Positions 22,612 through 34,498 of a stretch of 64,000 nt of DNA are shown piece after piece; the first letter of the stretch is position 1; each line of letters opens with the position of its first letter. The stretch is taken from contig CM043954.1 of assembly GCA_014529385.2 (NCBI GenBank), forward strand, positions 5,083,306 to 5,147,305, in the 5' to 3' direction. This DNA comes from Adiantum capillus-veneris. Taxonomy: Eukaryota > Streptophyta > Polypodiopsida > Polypodiales > Pteridaceae. The position numbers and the translations under genes were made by a program. The notes beneath the pieces were generated by a model. It was not told where the DNA came from. It searched no databases and saw only the letters and a program-made list of their open reading frames with translations.

Positions 22612-22992
22612 TGTCATAAAATATGATATCTATCTATCTTAAATGATTTTCTCATATCGAAATAATCATTTAATATGGGAAGATAAAGGGAACAAGAGTT
22701 AGGATATAGATATGTGCTGCTAGATCTATTCTCAACAAGGGACCAAGAGGAGAGATAAGCTTACCCAAATGGAGAGGGGTCTACCAAAGAGCAATGTACA
22801 CTTAATGGAGCTTTAAAAGACCTTAGGTTAATCTTTATTAAAGCCTCCAAATGTTAGTGTTAAAATCCCTTAGTCCTAGGATCATTAGGTAATACTTTGG
22901 ACAACTTCAGGTGCTTTAGGTGCTTGAGCCAAAAGTCAACACAACTCCTACGAAGGAGGGAGCGAGCCCTACATCTAGGAGCATGAAAGAGA

Positions 22993-23023
<31 letters not shown>

Positions 23024-23530
23024 CACGCACGCACACACTCTAAGAGTCACCCTTCCACATGAGACATAAAGGACAGATGTAAGGCCCCTAGCCAAGTGGC
23101 CCCCAATTAATCTTGAATCCTATTGGATGGCCTATAGAAAGGGCCAATGAGAATTAAGCTTAAACATTATGAAAAAACCCATAAAAAGGAACACTAAGAT
23201 TACACATCCGTTTATTATTTTTGGACACAAGGGGTCCAATGAGAATTTGAGCAAACCATGTGAAAGCTTAATTCCTATTGGTTAGTTGACATGGAGAGCC
23301 AATAAGAATTAAGCTTCAATTCTTAATAAATCAAGCTCTCTCTCAACAGGGGAAAGAAGGACACTTGTCTAAATGCTACACTCCTTGCTTGTTATGAACT
23401 AGGCCTTTCATTGGCTAGCCCCAAGTTGGGCCAATGGGCTTTGAGCTAGAGTAATGAACGCATGACCAAGGCAGGCAACCAAGGCATGACCAAGGTAGGT
23501 AACCAAGGCAAACTCGATGGCCATGAAAGG

Positions 23531-23531
<1 letters not shown>

Positions 23532-23577
<46 letters not shown>
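23532..23577. repeat. (TC)n microsatellite
   Basis: About 23 units, flanked on both sides by copies of GCATGACCAAGRYAGGYAAC. Confidence 0.95.
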
Positions 23578-23578
<1 letters not shown>

Positions 23579-23682
23579 ATGCATGACCAAGACAGGCAAC
23601 CAAGGCAAACTCGATCGACAACTCTACAACTCCGAGGATCCGTTGGTGCCATTGGCTACGCACGTAGGAAGGCCGTCTAAAA

Positions 23683-23938
23683 CCTTGCATGAAGGACGGT
23701 TGAACCCACTCCATGAGGGTAAGAGGCCTACACTCTACCATCCATGCTATTGAGCCTTGTTGTGTATAACAAGGAAAGATAGAATACTTGAGTTGACAAG
23801 TATGCTATCCAAACCCTTGCATGAAAGACAGTTGAACCCACTCCATGAGGGTAAAAGGCCAACACTCTACCATCCAAGCTATTGAGCCTTGTTGTGTATA
23901 ACAAGGAAAGATAGCATACTTGAGTTGACAAGGAAAGC
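23683..23938. repeat. 132-bp tandem duplication with a conserved hairpin
   Basis: The units begin CCTTGCATGAA at 23683 and 23815. Each contains CCTTGTT, GTGTAT, AACAAGG (23755-23774 and 23887-23906), a perfect 7-bp hairpin. Confidence 0.8.
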
Positions 23939-24251
23939 TACAAACTTCAAGGAAGTAGTTTCACCCTTCCTTTTTGCTTCTTAGACAAAGACAAGTTTTC
24001 CTCCATAAATTCTTTTTCCTTCAAGGAGGACTCTTCACAAGTGAACAAAAGCCTTCACAAAAACTCATAAACGAGGAGTTTTTGTGAAGAATCAACGAAG
24101 GTGTTCTTACGACGAACGAAACATGAAGCACTGCAATTTCCACAAGGCGAGGTTCGCATGCAACACAAAAGTCATCGAACATAAAAAACACAAAGACTTC
24201 AAGCTTTACAAGGTACAGGTTGACGTTTTTTTAATCTCTCTACATTAGTGT

Positions 24252-24900
24252 GTGTGTGTACCATGGCCATCGAGGATATCCCACATACACACTTTTAATT
24301 TTGAGCACATACATGAAAATTCAGACACCATAGGTGCTATCGATCTTAATATGCATGACGATGATGATCTAGGAGATCATGGCTTTGTAGATATGGCTGC
24401 TTTCAAGACTTTGAAAAATCATCAAAGCGTACTTGAAGGCAACCTCTCTGCACTAAATGAAAATGTTACAAATCTTATTGAGCTACTTGTGAAATTTATG
24501 AATTCGCAAACGGCTCAAGGTGCCCCAGCTGGCACGGTTCAAGGAACCCAAGCTCGCACGACTCAAGGAGTCCAAGAGACAAGTGCTTCAGAAGATGCAA
24601 CAGAAGGTAGCAATGCATTGCTTAAGAATATCACCAAGTGTGATCGCAACAAGGATGCAGACAATATGTTCTTACACAAATGGAGTGATATTCATAGATT
24701 CAGGTACACCAAGATATAAAGACAGCCGTGGAAACAAGTTTATCTCTTAAAGGCAAGGCCTATAAGTGGTGGATGACATTTTCAATAGATGTTCGTTCTC
24801 TATCCGTTGCTGCGGCCAGAAAAAGAATGGCCTTTACTTTTGAATGTTATCTCCCCTTGAAGGCACAAAAATATCAATGCTTTGTTCTGCATGCTCATAG
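24252..24900 (+). pseudogene. Gag fragment of an unassigned gypsy element
   Basis: The frame 24252-24719 is acidic at first (DLNMHDDDDLGDHGFVDMAAF). It then has a coiled-coil-like stretch (SVLEGNLSALNENVTNLIELLVKF) and Gln/Thr/Ala-rich repeats (GTVQGTQARTTQGVQE). It ends in LHKWSDIHRFRYTKI. After a frameshift, TSLSLKGKAYKWWMTF (24728-24790) matches the conserved Trp block of gag cores. It follows the B2 LTR directly, but I see no primer site, so its membership is unclear. Confidence 0.5.
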
Positions 24901-25639
24901 AGCATCATAACCTAGTCTAGAGTAGTCACTCAAGAGGATGCCCCCCCTTGATCTACCTAGTGTTGAAGAAATGGCTACCAAGTCTAGTGTAGTACAAAAT
25001 GGATAAGTGAGCAAGGTGTTAAAACATGAGAACCTATAATTGCTAGCGTAATGGTAGAGCTTTGCATGCCAAGACTTGAGTTGGTTCCAATGTAATCGCA
25101 TTGTTTTCAGGCCCAAGAATGGAGCTGACTTTGACATGGCTTCCACATTAAGAATGCAATCAGCCCCAATATCTCTACATATGGCTCTATCATGTTTGCT
25201 CCCATCTTTGCCTCCCAATTAGATAATATACAATGGATATGAAGTGAAAGAGTTCATTATCCCCTTGGTCTACCTTGGGCTCATTGTGATACAAATCTTG
25301 GAGCTACAAATGAACTATGTCAGCATGTCATTGAGAAAACATTAGGACTCATAGTTGTTGCCAATGTAACAATAGAGCTTCAAGCTCCCAAGGGTTCAAT
25401 TGGCTTTAATGCGATTGGCCTCACCATGTAGGGTGTGTCTAGATTCCCCACTTCCTAGGTGTGGGTTGGCCTCACCATGTAGGGTGTTTTCTAAATTCCC
25501 CACTTCTTGGGACAACTCATATATTGCAAACCCTTAAAACCCGACAATAATAAACAAAAAGAAGGTTTCTTTAATTTTGTGAGTGTTTGGGTATTATGCT
25601 AAATTGAAGGGTGCATTGCAAAATGGATTCGATCATCCC

Positions 25640-25703
<64 letters not shown>

Positions 25704-26135
25704 CCCAAAGTAGAAAAGAACTTACTTCTCTAATAGAGTGGATCGTCCTTAACCATACATGCATGAGCCTATCCTTTCTTAGTTCCCATTCATCTTGTTG
25801 CTAGATGGTTCATTAAAACACATGGGAAGAGTCTCTCTGTGTATGCACACGGCCGTTGCAATTTTTACAGTCTAAGCACCATAACCTACTTAAGTCCTTA
25901 GCTTTTGATTGAGTTTGAACTTATTTTCCTCTCCTTTATAGCATAAACCATTCCCTACGTACCTTTCTTTGCTATCGCTTTCTAGAGTCTTCAAGCATTG
26001 CGAGTTGTTGATCAGTCTAACATCTAGCATGAAACATGTTCCATTTGGTTGCATAGGTCGTATTTGGCATAGAGCATATGACACGTTTTATTTGGTCTTG
26101 TAGGTCATATTTGATCTTCGAGGAGGATAATACAT

Positions 26136-26175
<40 letters not shown>

Positions 26176-26581
26176 GCAACAACAAAATAGTTCACCTAAA
26201 GGAATAAATAGACAATGCATGCCTGCAATATAGGATAAAATAAGATGTGCATGTTGAGCTTGATTTTTCCGCCGTATAGGTGCAAATAACCAAAATTGAG
26301 ATTGGCTGGCATGAACCGTCTTTCCATCTAGGTTGAGACAGCATGGGTGTGAGCCAAAGCATTTGCTTGCCCCAGGTAATGATCAAATAAAAATAGTTGA
26401 CGGTAACATTATGGACACCTGAGTGGCATATTAGGTTGTCCTTTTCGTCGCTTCATTGAGATTTAACATTGACATGCCCAATTGGCCCGAATACCGCTGC
26501 ATGAGTTTGAAATGCCAAAGTCAATAGCCTACACCTTGACCAGATGATTGATGGTAATGGCTGAGATGTTGATGTCCACAG
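24901..26581. other. Spacer with microsatellites and a 51-bp tandem repeat
   Basis: No gene recognised. (TC)n at 25644-25701 and 26137-26171. A 51-bp direct repeat of GGCCTCACCATGTAGGGTGT starts at 25417 and 25468. Confidence 0.6.
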
Positions 26582-26724
<143 letters not shown>

Positions 26725-26795
26725 ATGACAATAAGAGAATTGGTAGCTACAATAGCTCTCTTGAAGTGTAGGAGGTGGGAGTAAAATGCTATAGA

Positions 26796-27197
26796 CTAAA
26801 TGCAGTCTTGATCGCACGTTAGGAAGTAGCCAACGTGGCTGCCTTGATTTGGCCCATAGAATGTGGGCGGGAGAGATGCTCTCATTGGTGCCCATGCTGC
26901 TACATACTCTTTTATCCGCTCACTATAGGTGATATCACCATGTTGAAGATGTTTCAATTGTTGGGGTGTTCCTCCATCACCTTGAAGATGCTGCACATAA
27001 GTGGAGTAGCCAGGTCGTTTCCCATCCAGATCATTGTCCAACACGTAGAACCACGTCATGAGGTTCAGGAACGACTGCATGCGAGAAGGGATACAATTGG
27101 AATTCGGAGTAGCCCAAGTTAATAATGAAGTTGAAGCCGGAGGCCTCTCTCTCTCTCTCGTAGAAAAGCACAGGGAGCTTCAACAGAAGCCAGCCTT

Positions 27198-27232
<35 letters not shown>

Positions 27233-27604
27233 CCCCCCACAAAAAAGGGTGCTCCCGAGTGAAAGAAATGGCACCTTTGCTTGCTAAGTTTTGTTGCGCG
27301 CAGAAGTCGAGGAGAGTAGGTGCACGATGCGTGGCACATCTCATTGCTCGTTATTTTGTTAAACTCCATAAAGAAATAGAATAGATGTGATGATGAAGTA
27401 TGTCCAAGGCTAGCTGTATGGAGAACCGAGGTGCCAGGCGGTGTTGCAGGTTGAAAATTTTGAATCAGTGTAATTAATAGCAATCGAGACTCGCCACTCA
27501 TGCATATTGTAGATCTTGAAGCAAGACGTCCGGCCTTTGAAGATGTCGAAGGTGGAGTCGACGAGTGATACCCCACCCACATGAGGGATCTTTTGTCTTT
27601 CCAC
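26796..27604 (-). pseudogene. Unidentified coding-like segments, possible exons or pseudogene
   Basis: Two minus-strand stretches look more protein-like than their surroundings. One is 27604-27410, with VGGVSLVDSTFDIFKGRTSC, FKIYNMHEWRVSIAINYTDS and KFSTCNTAWHLGSPYS. The other is 27080-26796, with FLNLMTWFYVLDNDLDGKRP and GDITYSERIKEYVAAWAPM. The second is preceded by TGCAG, a plausible splice acceptor. Between them lie a (TC)n tract and a C-run. I do not recognise the family. This could be two exons of a decayed host gene, or chance. Confidence 0.3.
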
Positions 27605-28941
27605 TTCCTCCTAAAAGTACGAGGTAATGCTCACGATTGAGCTACAAAAAAAAACCTAGAAAAAATTCCTTTAGCATTTCAGGCTCTAGGAAAACACAAA
27701 AACACACATACCCTAAATTTAGGAAAAACAAATAGGTTAGGAAAAGGGCTCCAGAACAAAGGTTAAGCAGGCTTCCAAAAGCTAGCATAACGTGATGCAA
27801 TTAAAACAATTGATAGCTTTATGCACACACATAAATTGTACTAGCTAAAGGTGGCGTGAACGAGAGCTATTGTGTGATGAAGATAGGTGAAAATAAGCAC
27901 AAAAGATTTAAAAAAAAACGCACACACAAGATTATTAAGTGCTACTAATTATCAAATCCTTAATCAAGAAAGATAATGTCTCATTGGTATTGCCAAGAGC
28001 TTGTCCAAATATAATTGGTAGCTCTAGTGCTTACGACAAGAGAGAATGTGAATCTTGGTGGTGATTAGGAGGTGCTAATCAACTAGCTGGCTCTTATACC
28101 ATTTGATGAAATTGGGGAGCAAAAGTGTGCTCTACCTTAAGCATCATTAATCAGCTAAACTATGGTGGATGAAGCCCACCATGATGCTAGGGTTAGGATT
28201 AGAGCAATGAAAATTAGGGTTAGGTTATAGCTTAAGGCAAAAGCATAAACGTAGAGTGTAAACACAATGATGATAGCTCAAAGTGCAAAGATTGATTAGA
28301 AAACAACCTCTCAAATAAGCTTTACAATCATTGGCTTGGGAGGTTGCATCCTCTTGCTATTGGACCATGTCATCATTCATCTTTTCTTAAGTTGCTAGAG
28401 GCTTTCCCACAAGTTGTCACAAGCCTAACAATCTAAAGTGGCGAACTTGCACAAGTGCTACTTAAATCGATGAATCTACATGAAAAGGGTATCATTGCTT
28501 AAACCACAGAATTTCTTGGTCCTAGGTGAGTGATTATAAGCAATTATCAAGTGGTGGTGGTGCTGACTTAGCAATGGTAATCTTTGGCCTTATGAAAGCA
28601 ATAGAAAAATATACGTCTTCCAAAGTGAGGGGATACCCAAGTGGAATATTATGTACGTTCTATACTTGATATCATTGCCACATCTCGATCGATTCGGCAT
28701 ACCATTAATTAATTAAGTTCTAAGATTCCATATCACTTAACGACCTCAAAAGTAAAAGCACCTCTCGACCCCATTCTCACACAAGCAAGTTGTACCTGCT
28801 CCAACTCCGAGCTGCGCCTGCTCCAAGTGTTGGTCATACACACAGCCCGCCATCGCATTTCGTCCATCATCCTTCTCTCTCTGGCCCACGCTCCTTTCCA
28901 TAGTTGAATATGTAGCTCCCGCCTTAGGTAGCTAGCAATGC

Positions 28942-28943
<2 letters not shown>
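27605..28943. other. Spacer, no gene recognised
   Basis: AT-rich mixed DNA without domain, LTR or RNA signature. Confidence 0.5.

Positions 28944-29014
<71 letters not shown>
28944..29014. repeat. (TC)n microsatellite
   Basis: About 35 uninterrupted units. Confidence 0.95.
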
Positions 29015-29017
<3 letters not shown>

Positions 29018-29222
29018 GATCCATCCCCCTTCGCCTCACTTGCCCCTGTGCCTACCCACCATCTCCTGCATCACGCCTCACCTACAGATGGATAAGAGAG
29101 AGAGACGGAGAGACAGAGCCTCCCCTCTTATACAACCCACGAGCCGCAACATCGCCAGCCTCTGTCGACAGCAAAAAAAAAAATTCTCCCTGGATCTGCA
29201 TGCTCGTGCTTGCATTTCTAAC

Positions 29223-29224
<2 letters not shown>

Positions 29225-29306
<82 letters not shown>
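29225..29306. repeat. (TC)n microsatellite at the copia insertion site
   Basis: About 41 units, ending 5 bp before the target duplication of the copia element. Confidence 0.95.
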
Positions 29307-29310
<4 letters not shown>

Positions 29311-29315
29311 CCTCC

Positions 29316-29542
29316 TGTTACCATATACATGTGGTAGTGATGTGTGTGAACACACTAGGACCGCCGGGGCATTTTTTCCCTCTTTAGGAGGTTTTTTCCC
29401 CCGTGCATTGTATATACGCCCATCACTCTAGGGCTATCTATCTTTTCATTGCGCACTAAGTAACACACTCTCTATTGTGTGCCTTGAGCTTCCTTCGTCT
29501 TCTCCAAGCTGTGTGTGTTTCTCTGCAACCCTAATTCCAACA
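29316..29542 (+). repeat. Copia element 5' LTR
   Basis: TGTTACC...TTCCAACA, 227 bp, with a TATATA promoter element near 29411. Confidence 0.97.
29411..29416 (+). promoter_or_regulatory. Copia LTR TATA box
   Basis: TATATA within the LTR, also present in the 3' LTR. Confidence 0.5.
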
Positions 29543-29544
29543 AT

Positions 29545-29556
29545 TGGTATCAGAGC
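29545..29556 (+). other. Copia primer-binding site, initiator tRNA-Met
   Basis: TGGTATCAGAGC, two bases after the LTR end; complementary to the 3' end of plant initiator tRNA-Met. Confidence 0.95.
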
Positions 29557-29904
29557 AGGTCACGTCCTCCCGGGCTTAGTCGCCAGCTGCTCCAGCACAC
29601 GCCTGCTCACTTTCTCCGATTTCAGTGAGCTTTGGCGAGCGTTCGCAGGTCGACAAATATTTTGGGAGTGCTCAAAGAGCTTGGTCTGCTCAGAATTTTG
29701 ATTTGGGCTCATTTCGGCCTCCGTTTCCACTACGGGCAGTACTGCACAGGCTATTTCGTCATTTTGTGCAGATTTTCTGTCAGTGCCGTTTTCTGCATAA
29801 CAAGTGCCTTATAGTCTTCTATGGTTTGTGCTATATAGCACAAGTTGTTCCCGCTCCATTTCTCCTATTTTCGGGCAGTTTTCACATCAGGTGCAGCATT
29901 TACC

Positions 29905-32900
29905 ATGGCTGACAACAACAACACAGATGTGTTCAAGATGTTTGCTGCTGAGGACAGGTTGGATGGGGACAACTACCCTATGTGGGCTTATATGATGCAA
30001 CATGTTCTTGTGTCAAAAGGTGTCTAGAACATTGTGCAGGGCATTGATGTATGTCCTGGTTCTGAAGATGTAGGCAATGTTGAGGATGTTGCAGGTCTTG
30101 CTGCAAGGATTGCAGCTGTTAGAGTTGTTTTGCCTACAGCAGAACAAGCTCGTTGGGATGTTAAGGATGCGCAGGCTCATGCATTGATTGCGTTGTCTGT
30201 GAAGCGCACCATTATTCCTCACATCCGTTCAGCAAAATCTGCAAAACAGGCTTGGGATATTCTAGCAGGTCTTTATGCAAGCCGCAATGAGGCTAAAATT
30301 GCTTTGCTGCGTAAAGAGCTAGAGTCGAAGATTATGCATGAGGAAGATGATATGGACACTTTCCTTGCTAGTGTCAAGGATATCAATGAGCAACTCATTT
30401 CTGCAGGTGAAGTCATTTCTGACAGTTCCCTTGTGCAGACTGTTCTTGATGCCTTACCAGATTCCTACCAGACTTTTGCTAGTACTTGGAGACTGATGAC
30501 CCAAGGAAATCCTGAAGTTGTCAAGTTTGATGCATTATGCACATTGCTGTTGCAAGAGTCACTTTCTAGAAAAAACAGGACTAGGCAGCGTGCAGTTGAA
30601 CAGGCTTTTATTGCTTCTCAAAGAAAGGGTGGTAACAGTAATGCAGCCACTTCTTATGGTTCTGCTGCGAGTGGCAAAAATTCTGTTCCTAATGCTTCTG
30701 CTGGCAGCACTTCGTCTGGCAATTCTGGTGATAAGGGCAAAAAGAAGATGCGTTGCCATTATTGTAAAGCCAATGATCACTTGATCAAGTCGTGTCCTAA
30801 GTTGAAGGCCAAAGAGGCTAAGAAGAAAGAGGGTGGTTCCACTGCAAATGCTGGTTCCACTACAAATGCAGCCATTGTTGAGTCTTCTGTGAAAGGAGAT
30901 TGTGATGCTGATGTTGATGCAGAATGGGCTTTTAGCGCAGAGTGCACTTACAATCCTGCTGTCCATGATGCATGCTTGTCAGTTGCTGCAGATTCACATG
31001 TGTGGTATTTCGACAGTGGTGCTACAAAGCACATTACCTCACATCGTGAATTGTTTACCTCTCTCGAGTCTGTCCCTCATGGGAATTCAGTCACTTGTGC
31101 CAACAACGCCTCTTATCCAGTTCAGGGAGTTGGAAAGATTGTGCTCACTGCTGCTAATGGCAGTTCCTTCACACTTGTTGATGCACTTTATGTACCTGGG
31201 ATCAAGAAGAATCTATTGTCTGTATCCGCACTTGCTAGACTTGGACTTGTAGTCAAATTTGTGGATGATAGATGTACAGTTCATGATCTCAGTTTTGGTG
31301 ATGAAATTGTTGCATCTGGGCTTTTGTGCCGTGGGCTGTATAAGCTCACTTTGTATGACAAGTGTGGACAAAATTTTGCAAATGCTGTTGCAGATTCAAG
31401 GGCTATTTCAGATGCAAAACTTTGGCATGCACGTTTTGGTCATCTGAATTTTGCCAGTTTGCTGCGTTTGCAGAAATCTGATATGGTTGCTTCTTTGCCG
31501 CCTCTTGAAGCACCTATCAAACATGTTTGTGAAGGCTGTATTCTGGGTAAAATGCAGCGTTCTAAGTTTCCAAAGGATGGTTCAGTTAGGGCTACATGCA
31601 GGTTGCAGCTTGTGCATAGTGACGTTTGTGGGCCCATGCAAACTCCGTCCTTGGGCAATTACCTGTACTTCGTGACTTTCATTGATGATTACTCCAGGCA
31701 TGCGTGGGTATTTCCGCTTAAAGCGAAGTCCGAAGTTTTTATGTGCTTCAAACAATTTTTGGCTATGGCTGAAAATGTCTCAAAATGTACTATGGGCACC
31801 CTCCGTTCCGATCGAGGGGGGGAGTATATGTCTCATGAATTTAATGCATTTCTGGCTAGTCGTGGGATAAAACACCAATGTACAGTGCCTTATACACCTC
31901 AGCAAAATGGTGTTGCTGAGAGGAAAAACAGGTCACTAACGGAAATGGCACGATGTATGGTCAACAGTCAAGCTTTGCCGCATTCTTTTTGGCTTGAGGC
32001 CATCATGTGTGCCACTTATGTACTTAACAGGTGTCCTACGAAAGCTTTGCAGTCTATTACTCCATATGAAGCATGGCATGATAGAAAACCTTCTATTGAG
32101 CACATGCGTGTTTTTGGCTGTTTGGCATATGCTTTGGTGCCACAAGTGCAGCGCAGAAAATTGGATGATAAGGCTATCAAATGTATTTTTGTTGGTTATA
32201 GTGCCGAAAGCAAAGGTTACAGGTTGTATCATCCGCAAACAAAACGTATTTTGGTTTCACGGGATGTAGTGTTTGTGGAAGATTCTGTTCAACCCTTGCT
32301 GTCATGTACTAGAGACAGTAATGTAAGCTCACAGGACATTTATGACACTTTGTTGCCTCTTTTCAGTGGTGGAAATACGAATGTAAGTTCCAATGAGGCA
32401 AATGTACAGCCTATGGGGGTTTCTGAAAATGTTTTAGAACAGCCTATTACTGATGCAGATGTACATGATGTACTTGATGAGGAAAGGGCTGAAAATGAGC
32501 AGGCTAGAGGTATGCCAAAATGGCTGGTGCACACTTTGCGTGACAGTAAATTGGATGCACCTTTATCTAGTCGTACTCGTTCAGGCTCTCGCCATGCATC
32601 TTATGCATCAGATTGTTATGCTTTGGCTGTGTCTAGTTTACATGATGTTGAGGAGCCTCTGTCTTTTGATGAAGCACAGAATTCAGAAAATTGGATTGCT
32701 GCCATGAAATCAGAATATGATGCACTTATAGAAAATGACACATGGACTTTATGTGATTTGCCTCCTGGCAAAAAGGCCATTGGTACGAAGTGGGTTTACA
32801 AGTTGAAACGCAAGCCGGATGGTGAGATCGATCGCCATAAGGCTCGACTTGTTGCAAAGGGTTATGCACAACAAAAAGGCATAGATTATGAAGAGACTTT

Positions 32901-34191
32901 TGCTCCCACTTGTCGTATGACTACTGTGCGTTTTCTATGTGCATTGGCAGCTCATTTTGGTTGGGATGTACATCAATCAGACATTGTTACTGCTTTCTTG
33001 AATGGTGACATATTTGAGGAAGTTTATGTAACGCAGCCTCGCGGTTTTGTCATAAAAGGACAAGAGGACAAAGTGTGCAAATGTAAGAAGGCTTTGTATG
33101 GGTTGAAGCAATCTCCTCGTGCTTGGTATGAGAAAGCTGACACTCATTTGGTTAAACGAGGCTTTCGTAACAGTCCAACAGAAAGCACATTGTATGTAAA
33201 GCGTGAGGATGATGTATTTCTCATTGTGGTTCTTTATGTTGATGATTTGCTGATCACTGGACCAAATGAGAGACATATTGCTGAATTTAAGGCTGATTTG
33301 AATGCTACTTTCAAGATGAAAGATTTGGGGCTGTTGCATCATTACTTGGGTATACAGTTTAAGTAGTGTGATGGTGGTATTGCCTTGTGTCAGAAAAGTT
33401 ACATAGAGACATTGCTATGTAAGTTTGGACTTGAGGATTGCAAACCTATTGCCACTCCCATGGAAACAGGTTTGAAGTTGAGTCTACATGATGCTGGCGA
33501 TCCTGCTGATGTCACTCTTTACCAAACTGCTGTTGGCTGCCTCATTTATGTATGCAACACGAGGCCAGATATTCAGTTTGCAGTCTCGCAGGTCAGCAGA
33601 TTTATGCATAGCCCAGGGTCTAAGCATTGGCAGGCTGTCAAGAGGATTTTCCGCTACCTTAGTGGCACTTTACATCTTGGCTTGTTTTATCCCAAGGGGG
33701 GATCATTGCCGCCAGACTTACATGCTTTTTCGGACTCAGATTGGGCTGGTTGTTTTGACACGCGAGTGTCCACAAGTGGTTTTTGTTTCATGCTTGGCAG
33801 TTCATGTATATCATGGTTGAGCAAGAAGCAACCTACTGTGGCCACTTCGAGTTGTGAGGCTGAGTACAGGGCAGTCTTCACAGCTACGGTTGAGTGTGTA
33901 TGGCTCAGACGCCTTATGGCTGACTTGGGGGTTGGACATGACACTGCCAACACTATCTACACTGACAGTCAGAGCGCATTGGCAGTTGCGAGGAACCCAG
34001 TTTTTCATGCTCGCACAAAGCACATTGAGGTGCATTACCACTATGTCAGGGAGAGGCTCTCAGCAGGAGAGATCAGCTTGGCTTATGTGCCAACACAGGA
34101 CAACCTTGCAGATCTTTTCACAAAGGCATTGTCTCGTGAGAAGCTTGAAGCTTTCCGCAAAGCTTTGGGCTTACTCCCCTTTGTGGACTGA
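29905..34191 (+). CDS. Copia gag-pol polyprotein, 1,428 codons with two internal TAG
   Basis: Single frame from ATG 29905 (MADNNNTDVFKMFAAEDRL) with no frameshift. Order: gag (UBN2-like, AWDILAGLYASRNEAKIALL); zinc knuckle CHYCKANDHLIKSC near residue 284; protease DSGATKH near 370; pre-integrase HARFGHLN and CEGCILGK; integrase with Asp 573, Asp 636 and Glu 672 (35 residues between the last two, as expected); RT with the YVDD box at 1111-1114; RNase H from DSDWAG near 1277 to the end. The order protease-integrase-RT-RNase H is copia-type. TAG 30025 (codon 41) lies in gag, where relatives would have a sense codon. TAG 33364 (codon 1154) separates RT from RNase H. Without readthrough or suppression the products would lack RNase H, and gag would end after 40 residues. 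Confidence 0.93.
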
Positions 34192-34255
34192 TCCTGTCCT
34201 CAGGGCATGGCACTTCCCTTTACTCATGTGCCAGCTCTCGTTCACCGCATCACTC

Positions 34256-34265
34256 CAGGGGGGAT
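34256..34265 (+). other. Copia polypurine tract
   Basis: AGGGGGGAT just upstream of the 3' LTR; primes plus-strand DNA synthesis. Confidence 0.8.
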
Positions 34266-34266
34266 T

Positions 34267-34493
34267 TGTTACCATATACATGTGGTAGTGATGTGTGTGA
34301 ACACACTAGGACCGCCGGGGCATTTTTTCCCTCTTTAGGAGGTTTTTTCCCCCGTGCATTGTATATACGCCCATCACTCTAGGGCTATCTATCTTTTCAT
34401 TGCGCACTAAGTAACACACTCTCTATTGTGTGCCTTGAGCTTCCTTCGTCTTCTCCAAGCTGTGTGTGTTTCTCTGCAACCCTAATTCCAACA
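34267..34493 (+). repeat. Copia element 3' LTR
   Basis: 227 bp, identical to the 5' LTR as read, followed by the target duplication CCTCC. Confidence 0.97.
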
Positions 34494-34498
34494 CCTCC

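Larger units (their letters stand above)
22612..24240 (+). mobile_element. Element B2: 3' LTR
   Basis: Starts TGTCATAAAATATGATATC right after the purine tract and is homologous to the LTR start of element C at 48,612. It contains CA and TC microsatellites and a 132-bp tandem duplication. The right boundary is approximate. Confidence 0.6.
29316..34493 (+). mobile_element. Complete young Ty1/copia retrotransposon (5,178 bp)
   Basis: It has two 227-bp LTRs that I read as identical base for base. The target duplication CCTCC is at 29311-29315 and 34494-34498. A tRNA-Met primer site, one gag-pol frame and a purine tract are present. Identical LTRs mean a very recent insertion. The element sits beside a (TC)n tract. 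Two in-frame TAG codons interrupt gag-pol, and one of them is shared with an older copy at 41.3 kb. Confidence 0.97.

Noticed and set aside
28938-29387. 149-residue protein with Ser-Leu repeats
   Set aside because: Consists almost entirely of translated (TC)n microsatellites and copia LTR sequence.
30025-33366. Organelle-type U-to-C RNA editing of TAG to CAG in the copia frame
   Set aside because: Such editing is known in organelles of ferns and hornworts, not in nuclear retroelement transcripts. Kept only as a remote alternative to readthrough or trans-supply.
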